64,000 nt of DNA from positions 7,378,001 to 7,442,000 of the forward strand of contig CM033121.1 in NCBI GenBank assembly GCA_019321725.1, given 5' to 3'. The position numbers and the translations under genes are program-made. A model generated the notes under the pieces. That model saw nothing but the letters and a program-made list of their open reading frames with translations. It did no database searches and was not told the DNA's origin. This document shows positions 34,600 to 46,139 of this stretch, in pieces. The stretch comes from Paulownia fortunei (taxonomy: Eukaryota > Streptophyta > Magnoliopsida > Lamiales > Paulowniaceae). Numbering within the stretch: the first letter of the stretch is position 1; each line of letters begins with the position of its first letter.

Positions 34600-34850
34600 A
34601 AAAGTCCTAAGGCATGATTGCTGTATATGGATGGCATAGATACCACATCAGGTTGTGGAGCTAGTATTATACTAACCAGCCCAGAAGGGAAATAGCTGAA
34701 ATTTGTTGTAAGGTTTGAGTTCAAAACATCAAATAATGTAGCTGAATATGAGGTATTGGTAAGGGGATTGAAGATGGCTCTATAGCTCGAGTCAGGCATC
34801 TAAATATCTATTTTGATTCAAGGTTGGTCATACAACAGGTTGAATGAGAA
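34600..34850 (+). pseudogene. Second RNase H-like (aRNH) domain of Tat-lineage element
   Basis: YMDGIDTTSGCGASIILTSP followed by RFEFKTSNNVAEYEVLVRGL matches the additional, archaeal-type RNase H domain found after the first RNase H in Tat-lineage elements (family: .VDGSSN..GSGAG..L..P.G and NNEAEYEALI.GL). Two stops interrupt it. Its presence is the main reason for assigning this element to the Tat lineage. Confidence 0.85.
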
Positions 34851-35249
34851 TTTATGATCAAAGAAAAAAGAATGAGAAACTACATGGAACAGGTATCTTA
34901 GTTGAAACAGCAATTTATAAAAATTGAGCTAAGCCAGATACCACAAGCTGAGAATTCCAAGACATATTATCTTTCTAAAATTACAAGTTCTACCACCAAC
35001 TGTAAGATTAGAAAAATCATATTATTAACGGCCTATCAGCACAATATGGGGGTAGAAGTAGGCTTAGTGGAAGAAAAAGAGAATTGGAGGATAGGTATAT
35101 TGGAATATCTACGACAAGAAAAACTACCACAAAATAAAAGAGAAGCAGTTCGATTCCAGGTACGAGCTACTAGATTTTATTTAATTGATAGTTTATTGTA
35201 TACACGAGCTTTTTGTACACCATACTTGAGATGTTTATCACAAGAAGAA

Positions 35250-36304
35250 GGAGCCTATGTATTGTGAGAAATTCATGATGAAGGATGTGGAAGCTATGGT
35301 AGAGGTCGCGCACTGGCTTCTAAGACAGCAAGAATTGGGTACTTCTGGCCTTCACTAAAAAAATATGCAGAGCATTTGGTCAGAACCTATGAAAAATACT
35401 AGAATCACACCTCGCTGATACATAAACCAATAGAGAAACTGAAAGTCATGAGCTCGCACGCATTGCCCTTCTCCAAATGGAGAATTGATATCTTTGGACT
35501 TTTTCCCCTGGCAACAAGGCAAAAGAAATTCTTGATATTAGCAGTAAATTATTTCAGTAAATGGGAAGAAGCTGCTAAGATTATAGAGTCACAGGTTATG
35601 AAATTTCTATATGGAAATATAGTGTGTAGATATGGGCTTCCGCGTAACATGATATTAGATAATAGCATCTAATTCTAGGGAAAAAAAATCCAGAGCTGGT
35701 GTACTAAGATGAAAATCAAGCAACACTTCACTTCGATGGCCCATCCTCAAGCCAATGGGCAAGTTGAAGCAACTAACTGGATAATTTTGTAAGGGATTAA
35801 AATCAGGCTAGACAGAAGTGAAGGTGGTTGGGTAGATGAGCTGGACTCTATTTTATGGGCATATCATATAACATTAAGGACTACAATAGGAGAAACTCCA
35901 TTCAGTTTGGTATATGGAGCCGAAGCTATTATACCTGTCGAGATCAGGATGGAAACTCACCGAATCCAAAGCTATGATGAAAAAGAAAACAACGAGCTCA
36001 TAAGAGAAGCATTAAACTGGATTGGTGAAAAAAGAAATAGGGCATACCTTTGAATGGAAGCGTACAAAAGTAGGATTCGAGCTAGATACTCCCAAAATGT
36101 CAAAATAAAGAATTTCCAAGTGAGGGATTTGGTACTACGATGAGCAGATGCCTTGAAACCAACTGGCAAGTTAGAGGTAAATTGGGAAGTTCCTTACAAG
36201 GTAACTCAAGTACTAGCTAGAGGTACCTAAGAGCTAGAAGTTGAGCAAGGAAAAAAAGTACCCAAACCATGGAATGTTTGCCATTTGAAGAAATTTTATA
36301 TGTA
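35250..36304 (+). pseudogene. Ty3/gypsy integrase, degenerate
   Basis: A zinc-finger-like start (HDEGCGSYGRGRALASKTAR, GYFWPSLKKYAEHLVR), in which the two expected cysteines are tyrosines, is followed by the core with WRIDIFGLFPLATRQKKFL, VNYFSKWEEAAKI, YGLPRNMILDN and AHPQANGQVEATN. It then has TLRTTIGETPFSLVYGAEAI and ends VCHLKKFYM just before a stop at 36303. Several stops break it. The integrase follows RNase H, confirming the Ty3/gypsy gene order. Confidence 0.92.
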
Positions 36305-36367
36305 ATCTTGATTTTTTTGCAAAAGAAATGAAATGAATTATCTTGCCCATTATGTAAATTGATTTAG

Positions 36368-36735
36368 AAAAAAATCCTAAGGTAACGCCAGTTAAACTGG
36401 ATCTACTTAGGTCCCTTGGAGAGTTCATGGAGACTGACCTCCATGGGGAATTATTCAAGAAAAAATCCTAAGGTAAGGCCAGTTAAACTGGACCTACCTA
36501 AGTCTCATGGAGAGTTCACGGAGACTGACTTTCTTGGGGAATGATTCAAAAAAAAAATCCTAAGGCAATGTCAGTTATACTGGACCTACCAGGGTCCCTT
36601 GGAGGGTTCACGGAGACTGACCTCCTTGGGGAATGATTCAAGAAAAAATTCTAAGGTAAGGCCAGTTAAACCAGACCTACCTGGGTTCCTTGGAGGGTTC
36701 GTAGAGACCGACTTCCTTGGAAAATGATTCAAAAG
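36368..36735 (+). repeat. Four-copy ~91-bp tandem repeat in the retroelement 3' UTR
   Basis: Four units start at about 36374, 36465, 36557 and 36648 (periods 91, 92, 91). Each has aaaaaatcctaagg, a gccagttaaactgg palindromic core, ggacctacct, gagttcacggagactgac and cttggggaatgattca. It lies directly after the pol stop, between integrase and the antisense gene. Such 3'UTR minisatellites are known from Tat-lineage elements. Confidence 0.92.
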
Positions 36736-36889
36736 ACAAGACTAGCTGAGCTGGATTATCTTTTCATACAACTTTAGAAAAGCAAGAATACCTTTGGTAA
36801 GGCACATGTAGCTCGATTACAAAACCTGAGTAAGATATGCATGTTTTCATAATTAGAAACATTGAGTTCTAAAACAGCACCCCCATCGT

Positions 36890-38624
36890 CTAGATTCCAT
36901 GTATGGAAAGAACTGTTATCATCAACATTGATAGTAGGCTCGTTGGGAAGATCTTAAGGGACAACGGCAGTTGGAGAAGAATGGATGAGTGAACAGAAAG
37001 ATATCCTAGAGATGTTGGTGCAGTTGGTGGTTGCAAAGGACTAGCTACGTCAGCTGCAGGGGCAGACCTATTGCCGAATTAAGGAACACTTTCGATAGTA
37101 TAGTCCAGATTTGGATCTGGATCAGTATACTCTAGCTCCTGGACCTGACCTAGGCAATGTGTGAAGCCATTGATCAAGTAATCCAAAGCCCTATAGGTCA
37201 AGTGATCAAAAAACTTTGGAAATTGCAAGAATTTTTCTTTCTATTGGGCCCAGTCAACTCGGCCCGCAAGAAGCCCTGTTACATGACCTTCGGCTTGGGA
37301 AATAGAAGCCTCCTCAATAGCCTTCAACATCTGGTTCTCCATCATATTCCTATCTTGCTCCACTTCAGTTATTTTCTCTTCTAGGAAAGCATGTTTACCC
37401 CTGGCAATCTTGAGAACTATTTCCAACTTGTCAATGAGAGCTTGAGCACACTACAACTGTTGTTGTAGATCTTCATTATGTAGCCTGAGTCTTTATCCTC
37501 TGAGGAAGGTAATCTAGACCACAGATTGGCTATCAAAGTGCTCAGATAAAAAAATGGCCTAAGGAAAAAAGAGGTTCGGAAAATTTTCAACCCTTGGAAT
37601 AAATGAGATGAATTAAGAAGTGAACATTACCTTGGAGGCATGATCTACAAGATTCCTACCCTAGCGTCATAATCTATAAACCCTAAGATACGCTGATCTA
37701 CAGAGCTGGGTATACCTTGGAGCCACTCGTCGTAGAGTTTCCCATCCCGTGTCTTCAATACCGAGTTGCTTGTGAAAAAGGAGGCATTTAGAGAAGTAAG
37801 GGCATTGAGACGAGGACGTTGAGATAGACCTGAGCTGCCACCACCTGTAGAAGCTGGATGCTTTCCTCGACTTTGGGAGAAAATAGATACAGCAGCTGCG
37901 GTAGGAGGTGGGGAATTAGATAGGGGTGGTTGAGGAGCTGAGGATGAACCTCGAGTAGCTGGCACACATCGCTGATCCAAAGGTGTGCTAGTCAGGGGGA
38001 CTCAAGCCTGACCTAATTCTCCAGTGGCTTTTCGAGCTCGATAAGTTGCTAGTATGCAAGACTCCATCAGTTGATCTGAAAAAGAGTTATACAGTTAGTA
38101 TATGGCAAATGTGAAATCACAATAATTAGTTAAACAAAAGGGTACCTATAGGTTGAGAAAGTGGAATAGCTTTGGGGCTCAGTTGAAAATGGTAGAGTAA
38201 AGGCCAGGAATCAACTAATAACCCTACATGGTAGGGGTTGTGATTTAATCAGCAAGCTAAAACTTGGGCAGTCGAGTCCATCTCGAGCGTATAACCTTGA
38301 TGAGGCAGGTTGGTGATCCAACTGGTAGGAAAATTCCAGGGATCAGGGGAGGAAATATAGAAGTACCTTTTCTTCTAACCTTAAAAGAGCTGAGGAAACC
38401 CTCTAGAAATTTAGCTGCTCCACGGGAGGTAAAATAAAAAAGGCCTGGCTTAGCGGTTTTAGCATGAAAAAAAGCCCTCCATAGCTTGTGGTTTGGCTCA
38501 TATCCAAAGTAGCTAACTACCATCTACAAACCAATCATAAGTCGAAAGGAATTAAGAATGAGCTGCATCAAGGGAATACCGAAGCTTTTAGAGATACAAT
38601 AGAATAGGTTAGGTATGGGAAACC
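36890..38624 (-). pseudogene. Antisense accessory gene of the Tat element, C-terminal part
   Basis: Minus-strand coding lies between pol and the 3' LTR. In reading order, 38257-38624 has RFPIPNLFYCISKSFGIPLM and VSYFGYEPNHKLWRAFFHA, then KPGLFYFTSRGAAKFLEGF. This resembles the putative gypsy-type transposon domain (Transposase_28) carried antisense by Tat elements. A 70-bp intron candidate follows (38076-38145, AG/GTACC donor, TTTTTCAG acceptor), then ILATYRARKATGELGQ and a Pro/Ser-rich linker (37645-37980). After that comes a coiled-coil-like stretch (37241-37426: FLEEKITEVEQDRNMMENQM) and LDYLINGFTHCLGQVQELEY at about 37110-37190. There are stops after IGL and after GQA, and a frameshift near 38250. 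Its function in the element's life cycle is unknown. Confidence 0.75.
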
Positions 38625-38629
38625 TAAGG
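38625..38629. repeat. Target-site duplication of the TGTAACACCC element, left
   Basis: taagg at 38625-38629, matched with one mismatch by taagt at 41341-41345. Confidence 0.65.
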
Positions 38630-41340
38630 TGTAACACCCACTACTCAACAACTATATATAAAGTATAATTTAACATGATAGAACTTGTATGTAAATGAGA
38701 TTTTTTTTTTTTTGTGTAACACTTTAAAAAGGTAAATCACTTTTTACACACACAATTCTGTTTAAAATACTTTCTCACATCTGTCTTGTTTATAGCAGGA
38801 TCAATATTTATATAAAAACACAACACCCACAACACCACAATATTTACATACTTGTTTATAGTAAAGTTTTAAAAACGAAATATAGTGTCAATCTCAAAAT
38901 ATAATACAACAGACTCAAAATAAAACAAGTTAACAAAATAGTCCAACAGGTCGTCATCCATGTACACACTCCCTCAAACACTGTAGGAGCTCCAACAGCC
39001 GTCCAGCTAGCAAAAGATATTTCAAGCATTGTCGTGCTCACCTACAATGCATAAACTATATGAGCTAATGTTCAACAAGTAAAGATTATGCATGTCAAAG
39101 AATAATTCACAATATCAAATCATGCATCTCAAAATGGTATGCCCACAATGCAATTCCATGCATCAAAATATTTCTCTCAAAATCATTTTGTTCTTGGGCC
39201 CCTGACCAATGCTACTATCTCATGCACCGAAAAAGAGCTCTACACACCGCCATAATCCAATGGCCAATAATAATATAAACATATAAATCCATGCATACTC
39301 ACACCCATGCAAATCCATGCACGTGAACCTGCAAATCCATGCATACAACCATACAAATCCATGCATGCTTCGATTAGTAGTGGTCAACAAAATATTTTTC
39401 TTACACAGAATCATGTCGTGCAATACAAGATTTATCACAATGCTCGTATATGATGCATACATATGCTAATGCCCATGTATGTATGTTCAATGGACATGAA
39501 TGACAGTAATGTGTGCCCTCTGCTATGCACATATGATCTATGGTATTACATATAAATCACACATTTACTATGTTTATGCATTGTAGTTGCAAATGAATCT
39601 TTACTTACCTTTCACTTGGTTGGTGGTTTAGTCTAAATTTGTTTAGTATTCCTCTCCAACCTTAGATATAAAATCGCCTGTAATATTACCCAATATCAAG
39701 CACTATTCCCAATTTAGCAAGTTGAAAGCACAAAATCTCATACTAAGACCTTAAACACCAAGCTATCTAAGTAACAATCAAGCTTTCACAAACTAAAACC
39801 CAATATAGTCCCTCAAATACCTTAATTTCTCATCTTAAATACATGTAAACATCATGTAATTAAAGCATTATCACTCTAATAGCATCTACTTAATTATTAG
39901 AACTCAATAGCAATATGTTTAGGCTGAAACATACAAAGTTATCAAATGGGTTTTCACCTTCTAATTTTCTTGCTGCCACATTAGGTTTCATAGACATTTT
40001 GGCATCCTTAGGAATATTTATTCACTCTAAAAATTTTGCCACACTTAGATAACATGTAAAACAATATAATCATGCCATAAAGTTTCCAAAGCACATGGGT
40101 TAAGTCCTGTAATTTAGTCCCTTCACAACATACCAGAACAGATATTCTTACTTTGACAGTTTTGAGTATTTCTTCAATATCATGCCCAATTTCAATTTCT
40201 AAACGATGAAAATTTATTCCAATACTCTTAACCCATATATATACATGTATATGATGATAATTATAGGTTTTATTCAACATACCATACACTATTGAAGTCT
40301 AAAACACAAGAATATAGCAAGGTGACAGTTTCTAGCACAAGTATTTTTTATCAAGTATTTGCAATTAAAAACCCTTTCTTTGTGTACCAACGCCTATCTA
40401 ATAACATAATAACATATTTATAAATAATATTCAAGAGTTAATAAGCCAATAAACCTCAAAATAAATCTAAAAGTCATGCAAAACCCGTAGGTTAAGCTCA
40501 CTTTACACAGTTTTCTACTTGAACTTGGTTATTTCTCCTTCCCTTTGCTTGTTTTGCCTCCTTTTTCCGTTAGAATCACTTATGACCTATTTAGAGAGCT
40601 TTTTCTATGTATTTAGAAGCTGAAATAGTGCAAAATAAGATTCAAGTCGTGGCTGTTATCTTAAGAGTGAAGAATAGGTTGAGGTGCTAGCTTGATAAGT
40701 CTAAGCATGAGGTGGCATAAGCTTGAGGTGGCATATAATGGTATAATCTGATTTTCTTCCTTATCTTGCAGCCCTAATCTTGTGTGTCTCATATATTCTT
40801 ATTTGGTTGCAACCTATCTTAGTCACCATTCTTTCCCGTAGCTAATTCCTATGTTCGTTCATTAGGTTTTTCACCCGAAAAAGCATCGGTTCTTGCCCGA
40901 TTGATAAATTTGTGCACTGATAGTGTTACAAACCTATGAACCTAGCTAGATAACATTTAAACTATAGTATTGTATGTCTAGTTGTTCAAGTGTATGATTT
41001 AAATATACATATAATATTAAAATTCATGATCGAATTGACTCACTTTCTATAAACTTTTCAGTGATACATTTTGAACTCTTAAGGTTACCATGTGTAACCT
41101 AGCACTATTTACTATATTAATACCTAAATTTATTCTTATCTCAATATAAAATCAACCACTTAGGTTAAGGGATTCAATAATCAATACCGTGCGAGAGCTT
41201 CAAAATTAAGTTTAATGATTAAGAACGCCATATAAAATAAAATAAATTATGATGTCATATCAATGCAAATAGCATGCAATTAATATGTAATGCATGAATC
41301 ATACTTGGGCAGGTGAATAGTGAGAGGTTCGGGTATCACA
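38630..41340. mobile_element. 2.71-kb solo-LTR-like element inserted in the antisense gene
   Basis: The element begins TGTAACACCC and ends GGGTATCACA, which are near-perfect inverted termini of the kind that end many plant LTRs (5'-TG...CA-3'). It is flanked by taagg/taagt. Removing it restores the antisense frame exactly (the reading before it ends YQMEIGL and the reading after it continues RFPIPN). No internal coding domain, second LTR or PBS was found, so a solo LTR is the simplest view. A non-autonomous TIR element is the alternative. The interior is AT-rich with no recognisable gene. Confidence 0.8.
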
Positions 41341-41656
41341 TAAGTCCTATCTCCATTTGGTATACAAAGAAAGCCACATAACCAGGAGGTGGGTTATGAG
41401 GTCTTTCACTAGAGCTTGGAAGTACTACATTAAATTCCTCAAGTATTACTGCATTCTCTCTGAGGTTTGCTAGGCTTATCTCAGAGAGGATGGCGGTGTG
41501 AGTCATATAAGCATGGTGATTAGCCGGATTAGCCATCCTAACCTCAAAAGGGTGATGGGTTGATAGTTCAGATACTAGTTCACGGATAAAAACTCCAATA
41601 GGTAGAAGAGATGGAATAAATGACAGGGGGTTTGGAGATTCTACAGAGGTGGACAT
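41341..41656 (-). pseudogene. Antisense accessory gene of the Tat element, N-terminal part
   Basis: The frame starts MSTSVESPNPLSFIPS at 41656 and runs through VFIRELVSELSTHHPFEVRM, MTHTAILSEISLANLREN and PPPGYVAFFVYQMEIGL. There the 2.71-kb element interrupts it; the coding continues at 38624. An upstream in-frame Met at 41794 exists, but the sequence between is hydrophobic and may be leader, so the shorter start is preferred. The gene is transcribed, if at all, from near the 3' LTR towards pol. Confidence 0.7.
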
Positions 41657-42069
41657 CAACAAATAAACCAAGCATGTAAAGAAAAAATTGAGAAATAAAC
41701 GAATAGCAAGAGTCAGAGGACTTACTTGGCTTGTTGAAGGAAGAAAAGAAAGGAGTTGGCAGAAGAATACAAGAGAATGATCATCAGAGAGCAAATTTGT
41801 AGAAAAGAAAAAAGGGAAAAAATAGAAAAAGAGAGGCTCTTTTATAAGGAGAATATGGCACTCGAAGAAGTAGAGGAAGCTATAGTCGTAGATGACGAGA
41901 TGGAGACACGTGTATGGTTGGATGAGGATAGTCAGTTGAAAAGACTAAGGCATTAAAGTCTTAGTAATGGGCATTAAATCCCAAGAAATGGAATTTGAAA
42001 AGAGATGCCTACATCAGCCCTAATAATCAAGATATTTTTTATACTCTGTCTGTCCTGCAAATGTTGCAG

Positions 42070-42087
42070 GTCAAGTAGAGTAGGGGG
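42070..42087 (+). promoter_or_regulatory. Polypurine tract
   Basis: AGTAGAGTAGGGGG lies immediately upstream of the 3' LTR, the expected place and composition for the plus-strand primer of an LTR retrotransposon. Confidence 0.65.
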
Positions 42088-42769
42088 ACTAGCTAATATG
42101 GTATAGGTCAAGATGGACTTGCACAATTCGAGTTATGAATAAGAAACTAATATGATGTAGGTCAGGTCGAACCTGCGTAGTTCGAGCTACGGGGAAGGAG
42201 TCAATGTGATGTAGGTGAGGTTGGGATGAAGGATTTAAGGTATTGATTAACAAAAGACTCTTATCTATAGTATAGAAGTTTGGTAAACAGATGTGTTAGC
42301 TCAGTGCATGGGCTCTGAGAGTGGCATAACTTATTAAGTGTTTTATAGGTGTATCTAGCATTGGGAAGGTTAACGACCTCCAAGTCGGGCAGGTTCATGT
42401 GAAAAATTAGGATGAAACGGTTATGTTTAGAAAAAGACAGAGAATCTTTTTAGGATAAATCAGAAAATATGAATACGTGTACAGTAATCTATTACAACAA
42501 ATTAAGGTTTGAAATATCTCTTTTGTCCTTGTTTTGTATCTATAAATAAGAGAATTCATAGCATATCACATGTTATACTTTTTATATCTGAAATACATAT
42601 ATATTTATATATTTTTCATCTTTCCCAAGAAAATATCCACTAACTTGAGTATCGGAGTTCTTATGCCAGGTCACTTCAGCATCTTGTGCAGGTGATCCAG
42701 CTAGGGGGATAAGAGCAAAAGAAGCAAATTAGTACTTGGGTGCGCACCTTCTCCAATTGGTGCATAACA
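42088..42769 (+). mobile_element. 3' LTR (shared with a following truncated element)
   Basis: It is a direct repeat of 26648-27327, with the same 54-bp internal tandem units near its start, the CTATAAATAAG promoter-like motif near 42540, and the end GGTGCATAACA. It is followed not by host sequence but by a second internal region. Confidence 0.85.
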
Positions 42770-43224
42770 AGTTCACGCTATCTGTGGGAACATTTGTGAA
42801 TTAAGGCATGAGAAATAGCAGGAAAAGGAATTCTGGGCGAAGAAACATCCGATGAAGCTCCACCACCAATTGTTCAGCGCAGTCATGGTCCGGAGGTCCA
42901 CAAGTGGGGAAAGAATGATAGCCCACCCCCAGTAACACTTGGAGTTCCACTACTTCAAACCATGCAGGCACTCAGTGTAAATTTGGTTCCAGAATTTGGA
43001 GTAGGAAATGTTGGCTAGCTTACCATAGAGCAATTGGCAAGTCTGATGACAATTGTGGTGGATATAGTCTTGAAAATGAGGGAGGCTAATCCACCACTAT
43101 CACCACCAGAGGTACCGGAAAAGCCACTCTGCCCTAAGATGCTGGAAGAGAGTCGTATAGAGGAATGTCGGTGTAAAACACTAATGAAAAAACTAGATAT
43201 GTCAAAAAAGTTGGAGAATTTACA
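42770..43224 (+). pseudogene. Second truncated Ty3/gypsy internal start (PBS and gag N-terminus)
   Basis: It repeats 27328-27785: a decayed PBS (ttcacgctatctgtgggaac), an aatagcaggaaaaggaattc leader, and the gag N-terminus with EQLASLMTIVVDIVLKMREA and EKPLCPKMLEESR. Similarity stops at about 43224, in the segment matching KLEDLHN. The layout LTR-internal-LTR-truncated internal suggests a former tandem array or recombination between two related elements. Confidence 0.85.
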
Positions 43225-44519
43225 AAACATTGTCTATTTATGGGATGTGTTCTTAATTGAGTAAACATTTCTAATAAGATGAATGGCTAGGTCATGTAAA
43301 GACTCGATGTGGCTATCCAATTAAGGGAACCTAGCCATCAGGGAATATTCCGTTCGTCATAAATCGATCGGACCGAATCCACAGGACTAACTGTCTTGAT
43401 CACCCCAGCTTCATCAACACATCAATGAATCAAGATTCGTCATCCAGACTCAGCATTATAAGCCACTACCGCAACCCATAATACACTCTCTAATAAGAGG
43501 TAGTTTTACGTCCTTAGTGAGGTTCAAACTGGAGACCTCATAGTGGATACAAGTCACCTTGTTGGAAGAGAGTAGGAGCAAAGTTATAAAATAAGAAAGT
43601 CTAGGACTGACTAGTAATCGTTATTGGAATTGACTAGTGATCGTTGTTGGAAGAGACTGGAAGCAGACTTATCGTTGTTGGAAGAAACTGGGAGCAGACT
43701 TATCGTTGTTGAAAAAGAGTGGGAGCAAAATTATAAAATAAGTAAGTCGAGGACAAAATGTTTACTGCCTGATTACTTTTTGGATGGGATATAATATTAT
43801 TCATAAGAAATATAATAAGTTATGGAATATAAATTTAGTGTTTGTTGAGAAACAAGTTCAATAAAGAAACCCGCCAAAAAATTCATAATTAAAAATATTA
43901 AGTGTCGAATTCGAAATCTAATTGTTATGATAGTACAAAATTAATTTTTTAACTTGAGATAGTCTGTTAATATTGTAAATGATTAGTTGTATTTTGATTT
44001 ATTATATTTTTACATAGATAATCACAAAAGGTATATTTAAAGGACAAATTAATTATGTATGTAGACTTATAAGTAGCCAATAAAAGATTTATTACATATC
44101 TTAATAAATAGGCGAATGTCTTATGTTTTTCACGACACATGACTCGAAAATTCCTGGCAAAAATAAGATATAGACTAGGACAAGGTTTCCTAGTTTCACG
44201 AAGGAATCATGTACTAGGAACAGATATATAGTTATCAACCTGCGGAAAACCGTGGCCTAAAAAGCCATTATTCTGGCTTTTCGCCAAGAAATCAATCATT
44301 TGATCACCAAATTTTCGGATCCTGAAACCAAGGGAAAAAAATCAGAAGCAAACAAGATATAGACCATTGAGTCTTTTGATCACCAAATTTTCGAAACAGA
44401 GGCAAAATAAACAAGATGATATATCTAGAATAGTTTCCATGACAAATATCAATTAGTTGAATCTCAAAGAAGAAGATTACAATCAACAGATTTTGGGTTT
44501 CACATAAAACCTTTACAAA
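43225..44519. other. Non-coding spacer with a short tandem repeat
   Basis: No gene is seen. At about 43612-43740 a ~31-bp unit (ttatcgttgttggaagagac type) is repeated about three times, with a diverged fourth. The remainder is AT-rich. Confidence 0.5.
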
Positions 44520-44836
44520 CAGCCAGCAGATGCATCACTTTAGCAGACGCTTTTACTCTCAAAACTTGTCTATACGCCCACAGCTTCTGCTCATTGTTCT
44601 ACCTGAAAATATACACTCTTAATGCTCTTCTTCTTCGTTGCTTTAAGGGGATGAGGCCGGGACGCGGAGGGGGCCGGAGATGGGGAATAGGGGTGCGGGA
44701 TAGGAAAAAAGTTAAAAATTATTGGCTCCATATTTTTTCCTATAAACTCCATTCACCGAATATGATGCTTCCACCACCAAAGGTGATTCTAGGGGGAAGC
44801 TCAGGTGGAAATGGAATCTGCATTGTACTACCAGTG
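44520..44836 (-). other. PBS1 3' untranslated and downstream region
   Basis: This is the sequence after the PBS1 stop codon on the minus strand. It contains no other gene; the plus-strand frame across it is the reverse side of the PBS1 tail. Confidence 0.5.
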
Positions 44837-46108
44837 CTACCCGTTATTGCCATCAAAACTTCCTTGAGCATTTTGTCGTCTTTTTTCTCGCCAATTTTCA
44901 CCCCACATTTTAGCTTCAGCGACGGCTCGTTCCCTGTCCAAGTCCCGGTTTAACATTTTTGCAGTTTCTCTTGGAGAATCGTCCCTCTCAGATACTTCCA
45001 AGTCCCATTTTCGTCCGGACCCACCCCCCTCTTCGTTCCTCAATAGTTTCCCACCTCGTTCGTCTTTGCTTCTGTTATCATCCTTATCCCCAGCAATTCT
45101 GATACTATGACCAGGAGCTAGACTGGGATCATATGCCTGATTTGCCAGGTAAGAAAGGGCAGTTACCACATCACCGATCAGGGGACGAGCAGCAGCCTGT
45201 TCTTGGATACACATGGAAGCCACAGCTAGAGCTTGATAAAGGCCACGCATTGGAAATTTTCCTCGCAACCTTGGATCGGCCAGCTTTGCAAATTTTCTAC
45301 GGTCATTGAACAACGGCCGTACCTGCATCTCATGAACAATATTGATGGCAATTCGCTACACAACTCTTTAATGGTATACTAAATTTACAAAACATTGTAA
45401 CATGAAACAATAGTTTGACTGTAGAATTTAGCAGTGAGGGTTTACCCATGCAACAAGGTTTTGTTCTCCCTGAGGTAGGGTGCTGTCAATGGCTTTACGC
45501 CCCGTGATGAGCTCTAAGAAGACTACCCCAAAACTGTAAACATCAGACTTCACCGTCAACTGCCCAGTCATGGCATATTCAGGAGCACAATACCCATAAG
45601 TTCCCATGACCCTGGTGGATACATGTGACTTGTCTCCTGTAGGACCTAGCTTTGCGAGCCCAAAATCAGAAAGCTTTGGAGTATACCCTTCACCTAGCAA
45701 TATGTTGGATGACTTGAAATCCCTATAAATAACCGGAGGATTTGCCTTATCATGGAGATACTCCAATCCTTTAGCTGCACCAGCTGCTATCTTCATTCTT
45801 GTGTTCCAATCGAGTGGCTCTTTGTCAGGTGGAAGATCTGGGCAATGTGCAATGTAAAACTCAGAATAGCGATAAATGGGGGTAAACTGTACTGTCCTGC
45901 TCTAAATCACAGCACAACATTCATCTAAGGAGAATATTATTTACATCGTCTCACTTTTCTCGGCTTACAACACAGTTAAGAAAACAAGACAGTGAAGAAT
46001 GGACAAGAATGTATGCGTGCAGTGGCATGCATGTACTTAGGTAAAAGTGTGTGTATGTGTGTGCGTGGGTAGGTGGGGGTGGGTGGTTGGGTGTGGGTGT
46101 GTAGGGGT

Positions 46109-46139
<31 letters not shown>

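Noticed and set aside
41756..41956. 66-codon glutamate/lysine-rich plus-strand frame
   Set aside because: It overlaps the leader of the antisense gene and the region before the polypurine tract; its composition is driven by purine-rich sequence.
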